DNA from: a bacterium UBP4_UBA6127
GTDB lineage: Bacteria; UBP4; UBA4092
DNA length: 64,000 nucleotides
Assembly (NCBI GenBank): GCA_002428325.1
Contig: DIVR01000014.1
Span: 62,001 to 126,000 of the forward strand
Direction of reading: 5' to 3'
How positions within the stretch are numbered: position 1 is the first letter of the stretch; each line of letters starts with the position of its first letter. The position numbers and the translations under genes are program-made. Shown here piece by piece: positions 26,728 through 34,539 of this stretch. The notes under the pieces were generated by a model. It was not told the origin of the DNA. It made no database searches and saw nothing but the letters and a program-made list of their open reading frames with translations.

Positions 26728-28863
26728 ATGCCCTGTTACAGACCCATTGAATGTTTGTTCAACCCCAAATCTATCGCCGTCATTGGCGCCTCGACCCGGG
26801 AACACACCGTTGGCCGGGATATCCCCGAAAATCTTATTAATGGAGGTTATACCGGGAAATTATACCTGGTAAATCCCAAAGCGGAGTCCATTCTGGGCCA
26901 GCCTTGTTATAAGACCCTTTCCGCTATCCCTGGTGAAGTGGATATGATAGTGGTGATCGTCAATAGCGCCATTGTCGCCAAAGTCATGGAAGAAGCCGGT
27001 CAGAAAGGTGTGAAAAGCGCTATTATTATTACAGCCGGATTCAAGGAAGTCGGCGCAGAAGGTAAAGCCCTCCAGGATGAAGTCATGGCAATCGCCGAAA
27101 AATACGATATCAGAATCATGGGGCCTAACTGTTTAGGTGTTATCAATACCGATAAAGCCCATATGATGAATGCTTCATTTGCTCCCGGTGGAATGCCAGA
27201 AAAGGGCAATATTGCTTTTATCTCCCAATCCGGTGCATTGGGTGCCGCTATCCTGGATTATGCCAAAGGCCAGAATATCGGTTTCTCGAAATTTGTCAGC
27301 ATGGGAAATAAAGCCGATGTTACTGAAAACGAAATCCTGATGTATCTGCAGGATGACCCTGAAACCGATGTTATCCTCCTCTATGTGGAACAGCTCAGTG
27401 ATGGGCAGAAATTCATTGATATCTGCCGGGAAATCACCAGTGACCCGAAGAAATCCAAACCTATCATTGCTATCAAATCCGGCCGAACCGCTCAGGGTGC
27501 CAAAGCCGCCTCTTCTCATACCGGGTCTTTGGCCGGTTCCGATGAAGTCTATAATGCCATTTTTGCCCAGTCCGGAGTTATCCGGGTGGATAATATGGAT
27601 GAAATGTTTGATTATGCCCTGGCATTCTCCAGAGCGCCGCTGCCCAAAGGCAACCGGGTGGCAATCGTAACCAATGCCGGCGGGCCTGGAATTATGGCCA
27701 CTGATGCCTGTATCGTGAGTGGGCTTCAACTGGCAACCATCAGTGATGAAATCAAAAACGACCTGCGTCCGAAACTTCCTCCTACTGCCAGCCTTGCCAA
27801 TCCTATCGATGTTATCGGGGATGCCCTGGCTGACCGGTATGAAGTAGCTCTCAAAGCCGTCATGAATGATGATAATGTGGATGGTGTTATTTGTATTCTT
27901 ACCCCCCAGTCCACTACCCAGGAATTAGAAACGGCCAAAGTGATTGTGGATTTAGGCAGAAATGCTAAAAAACCTCTGCTTTCCTCCTTCATTGGAATGG
28001 TGAAGACAGCCGAAGCCGTCCGTTACCTGGAATCCCATGGGATGGCCCATTATCGGTTCCCGGAAGGGGCTTCCCGGTCCCTCACTAAAATGGTGGATTT
28101 TGTGAAATGGGGTGAACGTCCCCGGACAGAGTTCAAAAAATTCCAGGTAGATAAAAAAGCCGCCATGGAAGTTATTATGAAAGCCAAAGCCGAAGGCCGG
28201 ACTTATCTGCCTGAAGTGGAAGCATTTGAAGTCTTTAAAGCCTATGGATTCCCGGTGATTAAATATTCTCTCTGCCCGGATCGGGAAACTGCTATTTCTG
28301 TGGCCGATAGGATTGGATTCCCAGTGGTCATGAAGATTGCCTCTCCGGATATCGTCCATAAAGTGGATGTCGGCGGTGTTAAGCTCAATCTTCAGAATAA
28401 AGAAGATGTGGGCCAGGCCTGGGATGTTATGATGGAAAAAGTCAAAGAAGTCCAGCCGGATGCTAAAATCTGGGGTGTTAATATTCAGGAGATGCTGCCT
28501 AAGGGCGGTAAGGAAGTTATCCTGGGTGTAAACCGAGACGCTCAGTTTGGTCCCCTGATGATGTTTGGATTGGGCGGAACCTATGTGGAAGTCTTTAAAG
28601 ATGTTACCTTCCGGTTAGCTCCCATTCGCGAATTGGGCGCCAAACGGATGATCGAATCCATTAAATCTTACAAACTCCTCCGGGGTTATCGTGGGGAGCC
28701 GGCTTCCGATGTGGAATCTATCTCGGATACCCTGCTGCGTCTTTCTCAGCTGGTTACTGATATTGAGGAGATTGCAGAACTGGATATCAATCCATTGATT
28801 GTCTATCCGGAAGGCAAAGGCTGCCGGGTGGCTGATGGCCGTATCCTGATTAAGTTGAAATAA
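26728..28863 (+). CDS. ADP-forming acetyl/acyl-CoA synthetase (fused alpha-beta)
   Basis: A 711-residue enzyme of the NDP-forming acyl-CoA synthetase superfamily. It converts acetyl-CoA (or related acyl-CoA), ADP and phosphate to the acid, CoA and ATP, an energy-yielding last step of fermentation. Residues 1-130 are the CoA-binding domain (FNPKSIAVIGASTRE), then the ligase-CoA parts with GPNCLGVIN, FISQSGALGAAILD and SSHTGSLAGSDEVY, where H264 is the expected phosphohistidine. Residues about 490-711 are the ATP-grasp domain (FEVFKAYGFPVIKYSLCPD, HKVDVGGVKLNL, ELDINPLIVYPEG). Both alpha and beta halves are in one chain, in that order. GGAG precedes the ATG by about 9 nt; a terminator follows. 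Physiological acyl group cannot be fixed from sequence. Confidence 0.93.
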   Translation: MPCYRPIECLFNPKSIAVIGASTREHTVGRDIPENLINGGYTGKLYLVNPKAESILGQPCYKTLSAIPGEVDMIVVIVNSAIVAKVMEEAGQKGVKSAIIITAGFKEVGAEGKALQDEVMAIAEKYDIRIMGPNCLGVINTDKAHMMNASFAPGGMPEKGNIAFISQSGALGAAILDYAKGQNIGFSKFVSMGNKADVTENEILMYLQDDPETDVILLYVEQLSDGQKFIDICREITSDPKKSKPIIAIKSGRTAQGAKAASSHTGSLAGSDEVYNAIFAQSGVIRVDNMDEMFDYALAFSRAPLPKGNRVAIVTNAGGPGIMATDACIVSGLQLATISDEIKNDLRPKLPPTASLANPIDVIGDALADRYEVALKAVMNDDNVDGVICILTPQSTTQELETAKVIVDLGRNAKKPLLSSFIGMVKTAEAVRYLESHGMAHYRFPEGASRSLTKMVDFVKWGERPRTEFKKFQVDKKAAMEVIMKAKAEGRTYLPEVEAFEVFKAYGFPVIKYSLCPDRETAISVADRIGFPVVMKIASPDIVHKVDVGGVKLNLQNKEDVGQAWDVMMEKVKEVQPDAKIWGVNIQEMLPKGGKEVILGVNRDAQFGPLMMFGLGGTYVEVFKDVTFRLAPIRELGAKRMIESIKSYKLLRGYRGEPASDVESISDTLLRLSQLVTDIEEIAELDINPLIVYPEGKGCRVADGRILIKLK

Positions 28864-28903
28864 GGATGAAAAATTAGCTCAATTACAGCTTGAAATTAAC
28901 AGG

Positions 28904-28941
28904 CACCGGGATGGATACTGCTCATCCCGGTGTTTTCTTTT
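28904..28941 (+). terminator. Rho-independent terminator after the acyl-CoA synthetase gene
   Basis: CACCGGGATG pairs perfectly with CATCCCGGTG around a 9-nt loop, followed by TTTTCTTTT. It begins 40 nt after the stop codon. Confidence 0.95.
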
Positions 28942-29014
28942 AATAGAATTATTGAGCCAAAACCCTGATAAATAAAAAGTTAATAGTATATGAAATTTTT
29001 ATTCTTAAATGCCC

Positions 29015-29044
29015 TTGCAATTTTGAAGTATTAAGGCGTAGAAT
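29015..29044 (+). promoter_or_regulatory. Probable sigma-70-type promoter
   Basis: TTGCAA (29015-29020) and TAGAAT (29039-29044) are separated by 18 nt. A transcript from here would carry a leader of about 240 nt before the radical SAM gene, including the structured element at 29130-29264. Confidence 0.55.
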
Positions 29045-29129
29045 AGTTGTGTTGTGGCGGGAAGGCCCTTTTATAGGGTTTTAGTTTGATAACGCAACAA
29101 TTATTATTTTACTTTGATAATTAAAGCTT

Positions 29130-29264
29130 CCGGGCGGACATAATAATTGTTCCAGTTCTGAATATGGAGACCGACCTCGCTCAGTTTGACAATCCCGCTA
29201 AAATTCCATATTCCTGGGACAGAAACCTGTAATATTCTTCATAAACCTCACTTAGTCCGCCCGG
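29130..29264 (+). ncRNA. Candidate structured RNA or leader element
   Basis: Three nested pairings can be read directly. P1: CCGGGCGGAC (29130-29139) with GTCCGCCCGG (29255-29264), 10 bp. P2: TGTTCCAG (29148-29155) with CTGGGACA (29214-29221), 8 bp with one G-U. P3: GAATATGGA (29160-29168) with TCCATATTC (29205-29213), 9 bp, stacked next to P2. The apical loop is 36 nt and an asymmetric internal loop of 8 and 33 nt separates P1 from P2. A GATAAT -10-like box lies 8 nt before P1, and a T-rich stretch follows P1. A closing stem, open central bubble and long upper stem also describe 6S RNA, but I cannot claim that identity. It could also be a riboswitch-like leader of the radical SAM gene that starts 30 nt later. 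Confidence 0.5.
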
Positions 29265-29294
29265 TTCCTATTTTTCTCAGGAGAATTTCCCCCA

Positions 29295-29948
29295 ATGTCA
29301 GATAAGAAACCTTATAAATTAGGCAAATGTTTGAAAGATGCCGCTCCGGATGCCAAACCCTTAATTACTTATGAAATCCGAAATTCCCTTTATTTAAATA
29401 TTACGACCGAATGCACCAATGCCTGCTATTTTTGTGTCAGATTTCAGACCGATTTAGTAAAGGGATATAACCTGCATATTGATTACCAACCCACTCTGGA
29501 AGAAATCCTGAAGGCCATCGGGGATCCTACTCGTTACCGGTCTATTGTTTTCTGTGGATATGGGGAACCCACTCTGAGGCTGGACATCATCAAGGCTGTC
29601 TGCCAGTTTGTGAAACAGCATGGGTCTTATGTCCGGCTGGTAACCAACGGCCATGGAAACCTGATTCATGGCCGGAATATTGTCCCGGAACTCAAAGGAT
29701 TGGTGGATATGGTGGATGTGAGCCTGAATGCTGAGAATGCCGAATTATATGAGAAAATCTGCCATCCCCTTTATGGGCCGGAGACTTATGAAAAGGTCAA
29801 AGAGTTCATCCGGGAATGTGTGAAATATATTCCCACCGTGGAAGCGACCGTGGTGGGTGTGAAAGAAATCAATATTGATAAATGCAAAGAGATTGCACTC
29901 GAATTAGGGGCCCAGTTCCGATTCCGGGGCCTTGATGATGTAGGGTAA
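29295..29948 (+). CDS. TatD-linked radical SAM protein
   Basis: A 217-residue radical SAM protein of the small TatD-associated family. The [4Fe-4S] motif is CTNACYFC (C-x3-C-x2-C) in LYLNITTECTNACYFCVR near residues 33-50. Further family features are SIVFCGYGEPTLR (GGE-type SAM site), VRLVTNGHGNL, VDVSLNAENAELYEKICHPL and the late VEATVVGV. Members are often adjacent to tatD nuclease genes; none is seen here, and the reaction is not known. AGGAG lies 11 nt upstream of the ATG. The gene is preceded by a candidate structured RNA and converges on the cysteine desulfurase gene with a shared terminator. Confidence 0.9.
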   Translation: MSDKKPYKLGKCLKDAAPDAKPLITYEIRNSLYLNITTECTNACYFCVRFQTDLVKGYNLHIDYQPTLEEILKAIGDPTRYRSIVFCGYGEPTLRLDIIKAVCQFVKQHGSYVRLVTNGHGNLIHGRNIVPELKGLVDMVDVSLNAENAELYEKICHPLYGPETYEKVKEFIRECVKYIPTVEATVVGVKEINIDKCKEIALELGAQFRFRGLDDVG

Positions 29949-29967
29949 TAATCAAGATTGGAAAATA

Positions 29968-30006
29968 AAAAGCCCTTCCTGCTGATAAATCAGCGGGAAG
30001 GGCTTT
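29968..30006. terminator. Bidirectional terminator between convergent genes
   Basis: AAAGCCCTTCC-x-GCTGA pairs with TCAGC-x-GGAAGGGCTTT around a TAAA loop, with A and T flanks that serve both the radical SAM gene (plus) and the cysteine desulfurase gene (minus). Confidence 0.93.
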
Positions 30007-30017
30007 AACGTTATAAC

Positions 30018-31184
30018 TTATCTTACTGTTTGCTGTCTTCTCTTACGGGCCTTGCGGGTTCTTTCAACCACAGTGGGCAGATGTTCCAGAAGATAATCCA
30101 CATCTTCCCGGGTTGAATACCGGCTGAGGCTGAGCCTTAAAGAACCAAAGGCATATTCATCCGGGATTTTCATGGCTCTCAGGACATGGGAAATCTCAGG
30201 AGACTCGGTGTTACAAGCGGAACCAGAGGACGCGCAGATTCCATAAGTATTCAATAGATGAAGCATGGCATCATCTTTGGCATCTTTGAAACAGATATGG
30301 CAGGTATTGGGAAGCCGAGGAGAATTACCCCCGGTAATTCGGGCATCCGGGATTCTCTTCAGGATCTCTGATTCCAGGTAATCTCTCAGGTTAGCCAGAT
30401 ATTTCACTTCTTCATCCAAGGTGATTTTAGCCAATTGGGCAGCAACTCCCATACCCACAATATAAGGGACATTTTCAGTTCCCGGCCGCTTACCTTTTTC
30501 CTGCTGTCCGCCTTTGGTGAGGGGTTCCCATATCAATCCATTACGTTGGTAAAGGATCCCAATTCCCTTGGGTGCATGGAGTTTGTGCCCGGAGATGGAG
30601 AGCATATCTATAGCGGAATGTTTCATATCCAGATTAATTTTGCCGGCAGCCTGGACTGCATCGGTATGGAAGATAATCCCTCTTTCTTTGCAGATTCGGG
30701 CCATTTCTTCTACCGGGAAAATCACTCCCGTCTCATTATTGGCCCACATGATGGAAACAATCCCGGTATCGGGCCGAAGAGCTTTCTTGAATTCATCCAA
30801 ATCCAGCATGCCATCGATATTAACCTGCAGCCAGGTGACAGGATACCCTTTTTTCTCCAGAGATTCCCCTACATATCCCACGGCATGATGTTCCACTTTG
30901 GTGGTGATGAAATGCTTTTTATCGGGATGAGCCCAGAGGGTTCCCATGATGGCCGCATTATCACTTTCCGTCCCGCAGCTGGTGAAGATAATCTCTTCGG
31001 GTTCACAGTTTAAAAGGTCAGCCACCTGCTGCCGGGCTCTTGCCACTGCATCTTTGGCGGAATACCCAAGGTCATACAAGCTGGAAGGGTTCCCATAAGC
31101 TTCATTAAAATAGGGCAGCATGGCATCTCTGACTTCAGGCGCCACAGCCGTCGTTGCATTATTATCAAGATAAATAGTTTTCAT
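30018..31184 (-). CDS. Cysteine desulfurase, NifS/IscS family
   Basis: A 388-residue PLP enzyme that removes sulfur from L-cysteine as a protein persulfide for Fe-S cluster, thiolated tRNA or cofactor assembly. Motifs: IYLDNNATT at the N-terminus, EEIIFTSCGTESDNAA, VEHHAV with the PLP-stacking His, NNETGVIFPVEE, HTDAVQAAGK, SISGHKLHAPKG with the Schiff-base lysine, RPGTENV and SSGSACNT with the catalytic cysteine. This places it in group I (NifS/IscS). ATG 31184 has GGGAGG 12 nt upstream; the longer frame begins at a TTG abutting that same site. No scaffold (NifU/IscU) gene adjoins. Possible clients in this window include the radical SAM proteins and LarE, but this is inference. Confidence 0.95.
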   Translation of the reverse strand: MKTIYLDNNATTAVAPEVRDAMLPYFNEAYGNPSSLYDLGYSAKDAVARARQQVADLLNCEPEEIIFTSCGTESDNAAIMGTLWAHPDKKHFITTKVEHHAVGYVGESLEKKGYPVTWLQVNIDGMLDLDEFKKALRPDTGIVSIMWANNETGVIFPVEEMARICKERGIIFHTDAVQAAGKINLDMKHSAIDMLSISGHKLHAPKGIGILYQRNGLIWEPLTKGGQQEKGKRPGTENVPYIVGMGVAAQLAKITLDEEVKYLANLRDYLESEILKRIPDARITGGNSPRLPNTCHICFKDAKDDAMLHLLNTYGICASSGSACNTESPEISHVLRAMKIPDEYAFGSLRLSLSRYSTREDVDYLLEHLPTVVERTRKARKRRQQTVR

Positions 31185-31317
31185 TAAAAGTAACAACCTC
31201 CCTGTTCATCCATCATACCACTTTTAAAGGATGCTCTAACAAGCTAAACAGTTTCATCCGGATGAAAGTTTCATTCGTTTAGTATTTAACCATAAAGGAC
31301 CCTTTCCTGCAGATTCT

Positions 31318-31512
31318 TTAAGGCTGGGATTTACCCTGACTGGGGTCCTTATCCCGGGAAGGCTTTTCTTCCGGGGGAAGTAATGTATCAGGATACATAT
31401 CGATAGCCCGGACCATCTTCCCCTCCAGCACACAACCTTTCTGGGTGGGGATACAGTCCTTCTTTAATCTCAGGCAATAACTGTCTTTATCATGGGGACA
31501 GGTCCAGCCCAT
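31318..31512 (-). CDS. Small cysteine-containing hypothetical protein
   Basis: A 64-residue protein with four cysteines at positions 5, 13, 20 and 27 (WTCPHDKDSYCLRLKKDC-x6-C), which resembles a small metal-binding knuckle, followed by a hydrophilic, proline- and lysine-rich tail. GGAG lies 13 nt upstream of the ATG, slightly far. It sits 133 nt downstream of the cysteine desulfurase start codon on the same strand, that is, it is transcribed ahead of it and could form a transcription unit with it. I know no named family. The conserved-looking Cys spacing argues that it is a real gene. Confidence 0.6.
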   Translation of the reverse strand: MGWTCPHDKDSYCLRLKKDCIPTQKGCVLEGKMVRAIDMYPDTLLPPEEKPSRDKDPSQGKSQP

Positions 31513-31682
31513 AAAGTATGAATATCTCCTTTACTGTTGTTTTTATTATAACAAAGCCTCTATAGGGTTTTCTTTTGGTTCGCATCAACCCATATCCTAA
31601 ACTGGAGAAAATCTAGATAATACCTTTTGGTTTAATACTTTAAAAAAATAAGTAAGAAACTATTACTAAGCAAGTAATATCC

Positions 31683-31716
31683 AAAAAAAAGCTCCTCGAT
31701 AAGAATCGAGGAGCTG
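31683..31716 (-). terminator. Terminator of the exported Met/Cys-rich protein gene
   Basis: On the minus strand AGCTCCTCGAT pairs with ATCGAGGAGCT around a 4-nt loop and ends in TTTTTTTT. It is about 80 nt downstream of the stop of the gene ending at 31798. Confidence 0.93.
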
Positions 31717-31797
31717 TACTCAAAAGAAGTATTAAAGGTTTGGTTTTTGCGGAGAAATCTGTTTTTTTATTTGTTTTTGTGATGAAGGAGGATCTTA

Positions 31798-32418
31798 CTA
31801 TTTCTGCATCGGGCAATTCTGCATATTCTTTCCCTGACCGCTACCCTTCATCATTCCCTTTTTACTCATTTGACCTTGTTTACTCATTTGACCCTGGCCC
31901 TTCCAGGCGGGAGTCCCATCATCATTACGAAGTTTTAAGCCCTGGTTTCCTTTTGTGAGCTGTCCTGCAATGATGACATCCTGTTTATTGATGTTGGTCT
32001 TTGAACCGGTTATTTCAATCTTATCGCCCTTATTCAAGGCTAATTTCTGTTCATCGAGATACCAGCTGGGTCCCACATGGACGACCTGGTCTCCATGATT
32101 GGTTTTAACAGTCAGATGGACACCATACCCTTTGGCATTGGGTCTCTGGTTTTTAGGTTGTATCTTATCAACAGCGGAAATTTCCCCTTTAATCGTTACA
32201 ACAGAGGCAGGATTATACATCCAAGCCTGGGTATTGGCTTTGGACATAGAGCCTTTTTGGCCTTTTTTTCCTTTGGGCATCATCTGTCCGCACATAGGGC
32301 AGGTTTTTTGTATGCCTTTACCTCGCATGCCTTTTCCTGCGGGTTGAGCTAAAGCGCTTCCTGTGATGAGCAAGGCTGTAATGGCACAGATGGCCATGGT
32401 TTTTGTTACTAAATTCAT
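31798..32418 (-). CDS. Exported OB-fold-like protein with Met/Cys/Lys-rich tails
   Basis: A 206-residue exported protein. ATG 32418 is chosen because GGGAGG lies 9 nt upstream and directly abuts the alternative ATG at 32427. The signal peptide is MNLVTKTMAICAITALLI with cleavage near ALAQP. A low-complexity segment with CPMCGQMMPKGKKG follows, then a compact beta-rich domain (VVTIKGEISAVDKI, YGVHLTVKTNHGDQVVHVGP, WYLDEQKLALNKGDKIEITG, DVIIAGQLTKGNQGLKLRND), similar in pattern to the OB-like domain of MamS-type proteins. The tail repeats QMSKQGQMSKKGMMKG and ends CPMQK. Two C-P-M segments and many methionines suggest soft-metal (copper or similar) binding in the periplasm; this is inference. 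It has its own terminator. Confidence 0.72.
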   Translation of the reverse strand: MNLVTKTMAICAITALLITGSALAQPAGKGMRGKGIQKTCPMCGQMMPKGKKGQKGSMSKANTQAWMYNPASVVTIKGEISAVDKIQPKNQRPNAKGYGVHLTVKTNHGDQVVHVGPSWYLDEQKLALNKGDKIEITGSKTNINKQDVIIAGQLTKGNQGLKLRNDDGTPAWKGQGQMSKQGQMSKKGMMKGSGQGKNMQNCPMQK

Positions 32419-32611
32419 AATAATCATCCTCCCGGATATGGTTTATTGGGCTACTTCATAGGTAATTTAAAATGCAGTTTCTATGCCAAATAATACTATT
32501 AAATATAAACTGTTACTGTTTTTGAAGTTAGCCAATATAAAAAGAACAGCTGATTGGACGTTATTGGTTCCATAGTATGGTTAAAAGTTCCAAAAGGTGC
32601 AAAAGGTTCTA

Positions 32612-32650
32612 CAAAAAAACCGCCCTCCTATACGTAAGAGGAAGGCGGTG
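32612..32650 (-). terminator. Terminator of the exported DUF3108-like protein gene
   Basis: On the minus strand CCGCC-x-TCCT and AGGA-x-GGCGG arms form the hairpin, ending in TTTTTTTGT. It lies about 55 nt after the stop codon at 32705. Confidence 0.9.
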
Positions 32651-32704
32651 AATATCTCAATCAGCCTTGGTTATCTCCAGAGGCAACTCTCAAAGAAGTG
32701 ATAA

Positions 32705-33415
32705 TTATTTATCCATCTTAGGCAGGGATTTATAATTTTGCATATTGGGTATTTGCGGCATCTTAAAAGCCTGGGGTTTTTCCTTAATGGATGTTTGAGC
32801 TCCTGAAAGCCCATATTTGAGCAGTTTCATGGTTAAGACAGAGGCCCTTTTGTCTTTACCGGATAATTTGACGACCCCAGTTATGGGTACTTTATTGGAG
32901 ACCCAGACATCGGTTTTATCAGCGCCGGATTGGCTTTGGACCTTGGAGTGGAGGGTATTAAAGGGTCCGGCTGGTACGGTTATTGACTCATATCCGATGA
33001 AGCCTTTAACAATATCCTCATCTTTCTGGAGGGTATTGTTCTCCTGCCCAGCAGGCTGATGGGTCAACATGGAAGTCATATCCATGGCCGGCTCATTGCC
33101 ATTTTTTACAATAAATTGCTTAGGTTTGGATTCTCCCGGAAGAATCAACATTTTGGAAATAGTTTTTATCTCTGGCATAATGATTTCATTTTCATACCAG
33201 AACCAGGTTTTCCCGTTGACTGTTTCTGTGCCGGTGATGGAATATTTAACAATGAAAGTTCTTTTATCCATATTCATCTCATATTGAGCCCAATGTCCCA
33301 CTTGCCAGTTTAATCCCTTATAAGTGACTGGATTGGCGGCCTTAACCGCTGTCCCTGCCAGCAGTGCCAGACAGAAAACTAATAATACTGAGTAATGTAA
33401 AATTTTCTTTAACAT
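32705..33415 (-). CDS. Exported hypothetical protein, DUF3108-like
   Basis: A 236-residue protein with a clear signal peptide (MLKKILHYSVLLVFCLALL, cleavage near VKAAN). The mature part is beta-rich: WQVGHWAQYEMNMDKRTF, VKYSITGTETVNGKTWFWYE, then ESITVPAGPFNTLHSKVQ and DVWVSNKVPITGVVKLS. The VPAG-F and W-x-S-x-x-VP motifs recall DUF3108 and LolA-like envelope proteins that fold as an open beta-barrel and can hold lipids. The C-terminus is proline- and lysine-rich. AAGGAG is 8 nt upstream of the ATG. The gene is followed on the same strand by the Met/Cys-rich exported protein, each with its own terminator. Confidence 0.7.
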   Translation of the reverse strand: MLKKILHYSVLLVFCLALLAGTAVKAANPVTYKGLNWQVGHWAQYEMNMDKRTFIVKYSITGTETVNGKTWFWYENEIIMPEIKTISKMLILPGESKPKQFIVKNGNEPAMDMTSMLTHQPAGQENNTLQKDEDIVKGFIGYESITVPAGPFNTLHSKVQSQSGADKTDVWVSNKVPITGVVKLSGKDKRASVLTMKLLKYGLSGAQTSIKEKPQAFKMPQIPNMQNYKSLPKMDK

Positions 33416-33612
33416 AATGCGGCTCCTTCTTGTTTGATTGAATCAATAATAGTTAACAATAGACCTTCCAATAAGTCAATAGAAGGAAACCTCGTTTAAA
33501 ATTTGGGAGGAAGTGAAAAATCCTTTTTTAAAGGATTTCCCAATGATAGTTACTTGCTTTAGTGAGATATTTCAGAAATAATGAACTTAATGTTATGAAA
33601 TGAGGATTTAAT

Positions 33613-34464
33613 ATGAGCCGGCAATCTACGGAACTTCATCAGCCAGCTGGATTATCCAATAAATACAACAATTTGAAAGATATACTCAAGGGGATGGGGA
33701 GTGTATTGATAGCTCTTTCCGGAGGGGTGGATTCAGTTTTCCTGATTCGGGTTGCCCATGATGTTCTGGGCGACAAGGTCTTGGCTGTAACCTGTGATTC
33801 TCCTTCTTTTCCGAAGGAGGAAAAGGAATTTGCCCAGTCAATGGCAAAGAAATACGGGTTTAGGCATCGGGTCGTCAAGACTCATGAAGTGGAAGATGAT
33901 GCGTATGCCGCCAATCCTTCCAATCGGTGTTATTTCTGCCGTCAGGTCATGTATGGGGATTTAGAGGCCATAGCCCAAGAAGAAGGATTAGCCTATATTT
34001 GTGATGGGTTTAATTTTAGTGACCAGGGAGATTATCGGCCAGGGAGAACAGCGGCTTTAGAGAAGAAAGTCCGGTCGCCTCTTTTTGAAGCAGGCCTGAC
34101 TAAAGAGGATATACGATGGCTGGCAAGGGAACTGGGCTTAACTAACTGGGATCGGCCTGCCTCTGCCTGTCTGGCTTCCCGGATCCCCTATGGTTCCAGG
34201 GTAACCCCTGAAAAACTTCAGCAAATCGAGCAAGCGGAGGGGTTTATCCGGTCTTTAGGATTTCGTCAAGTCCGAGTCCGCCATCATGATAAACTGGCCC
34301 GTATTGAGACCGATCCTCAGGAGTTTTTCTTGTTCTTGGAATCACAAAATTATGTTAAAATCAGCCAAAAGCTGAAAGAACTGGGATTCAAATTTGTAAC
34401 CCTGGACCTTCAAGGGTATCGAACCGGGAGTTTGAACGAAGAAATTCTTCCGAAAAATAATTAG
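33613..34464 (+). CDS. larE: ATP-dependent sacrificial sulfur transferase LarE
   Basis: A 283-residue PP-loop protein. The ATP pyrophosphatase motif is IALSGGVDS near residue 34, followed by AVTCDSPSFPKEE, ICDGFNFSDQGDYRPGR and RPASACLASRIPYG. LarE adenylates and thiolates pyridinium dicarboxylate mononucleotide to build the nickel-pincer (NPN) cofactor of lactate racemase and related enzymes. The cysteine in SACLAS matches the sulfur-donor position of LarE; two further cysteines in NRCYFCR might allow the iron-sulfur-cluster mode described for some LarE proteins, which I cannot settle. larB and larC are not in the window. The upstream ribosome binding site is a weak AGGA. The gene stands alone. 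Confidence 0.92.
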   Translation: MSRQSTELHQPAGLSNKYNNLKDILKGMGSVLIALSGGVDSVFLIRVAHDVLGDKVLAVTCDSPSFPKEEKEFAQSMAKKYGFRHRVVKTHEVEDDAYAANPSNRCYFCRQVMYGDLEAIAQEEGLAYICDGFNFSDQGDYRPGRTAALEKKVRSPLFEAGLTKEDIRWLARELGLTNWDRPASACLASRIPYGSRVTPEKLQQIEQAEGFIRSLGFRQVRVRHHDKLARIETDPQEFFLFLESQNYVKISQKLKELGFKFVTLDLQGYRTGSLNEEILPKNN

Positions 34465-34539
34465 CAGTATTTGAGTGTCTTTTTATTATAAGAATTCAAC
34501 AAGGGTAATGGGGAAAAGGATGTCGAGGGAGAACCTTTT

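Larger units (their letters stand above)
28864..29294. other. Intergenic region with terminator, promoter and structured RNA candidate
   Basis: These 431 nt hold the terminator of the acyl-CoA synthetase gene, a good promoter at 29015-29044 and the structured element at 29130-29264. No convincing open reading frame is present. Confidence 0.6.

Noticed and set aside
27175..27729. 184-codon minus-strand frame inside the acyl-CoA synthetase gene
   Set aside because: Antisense shadow of a conserved, intact enzyme; no ribosome binding site or protein family pattern.
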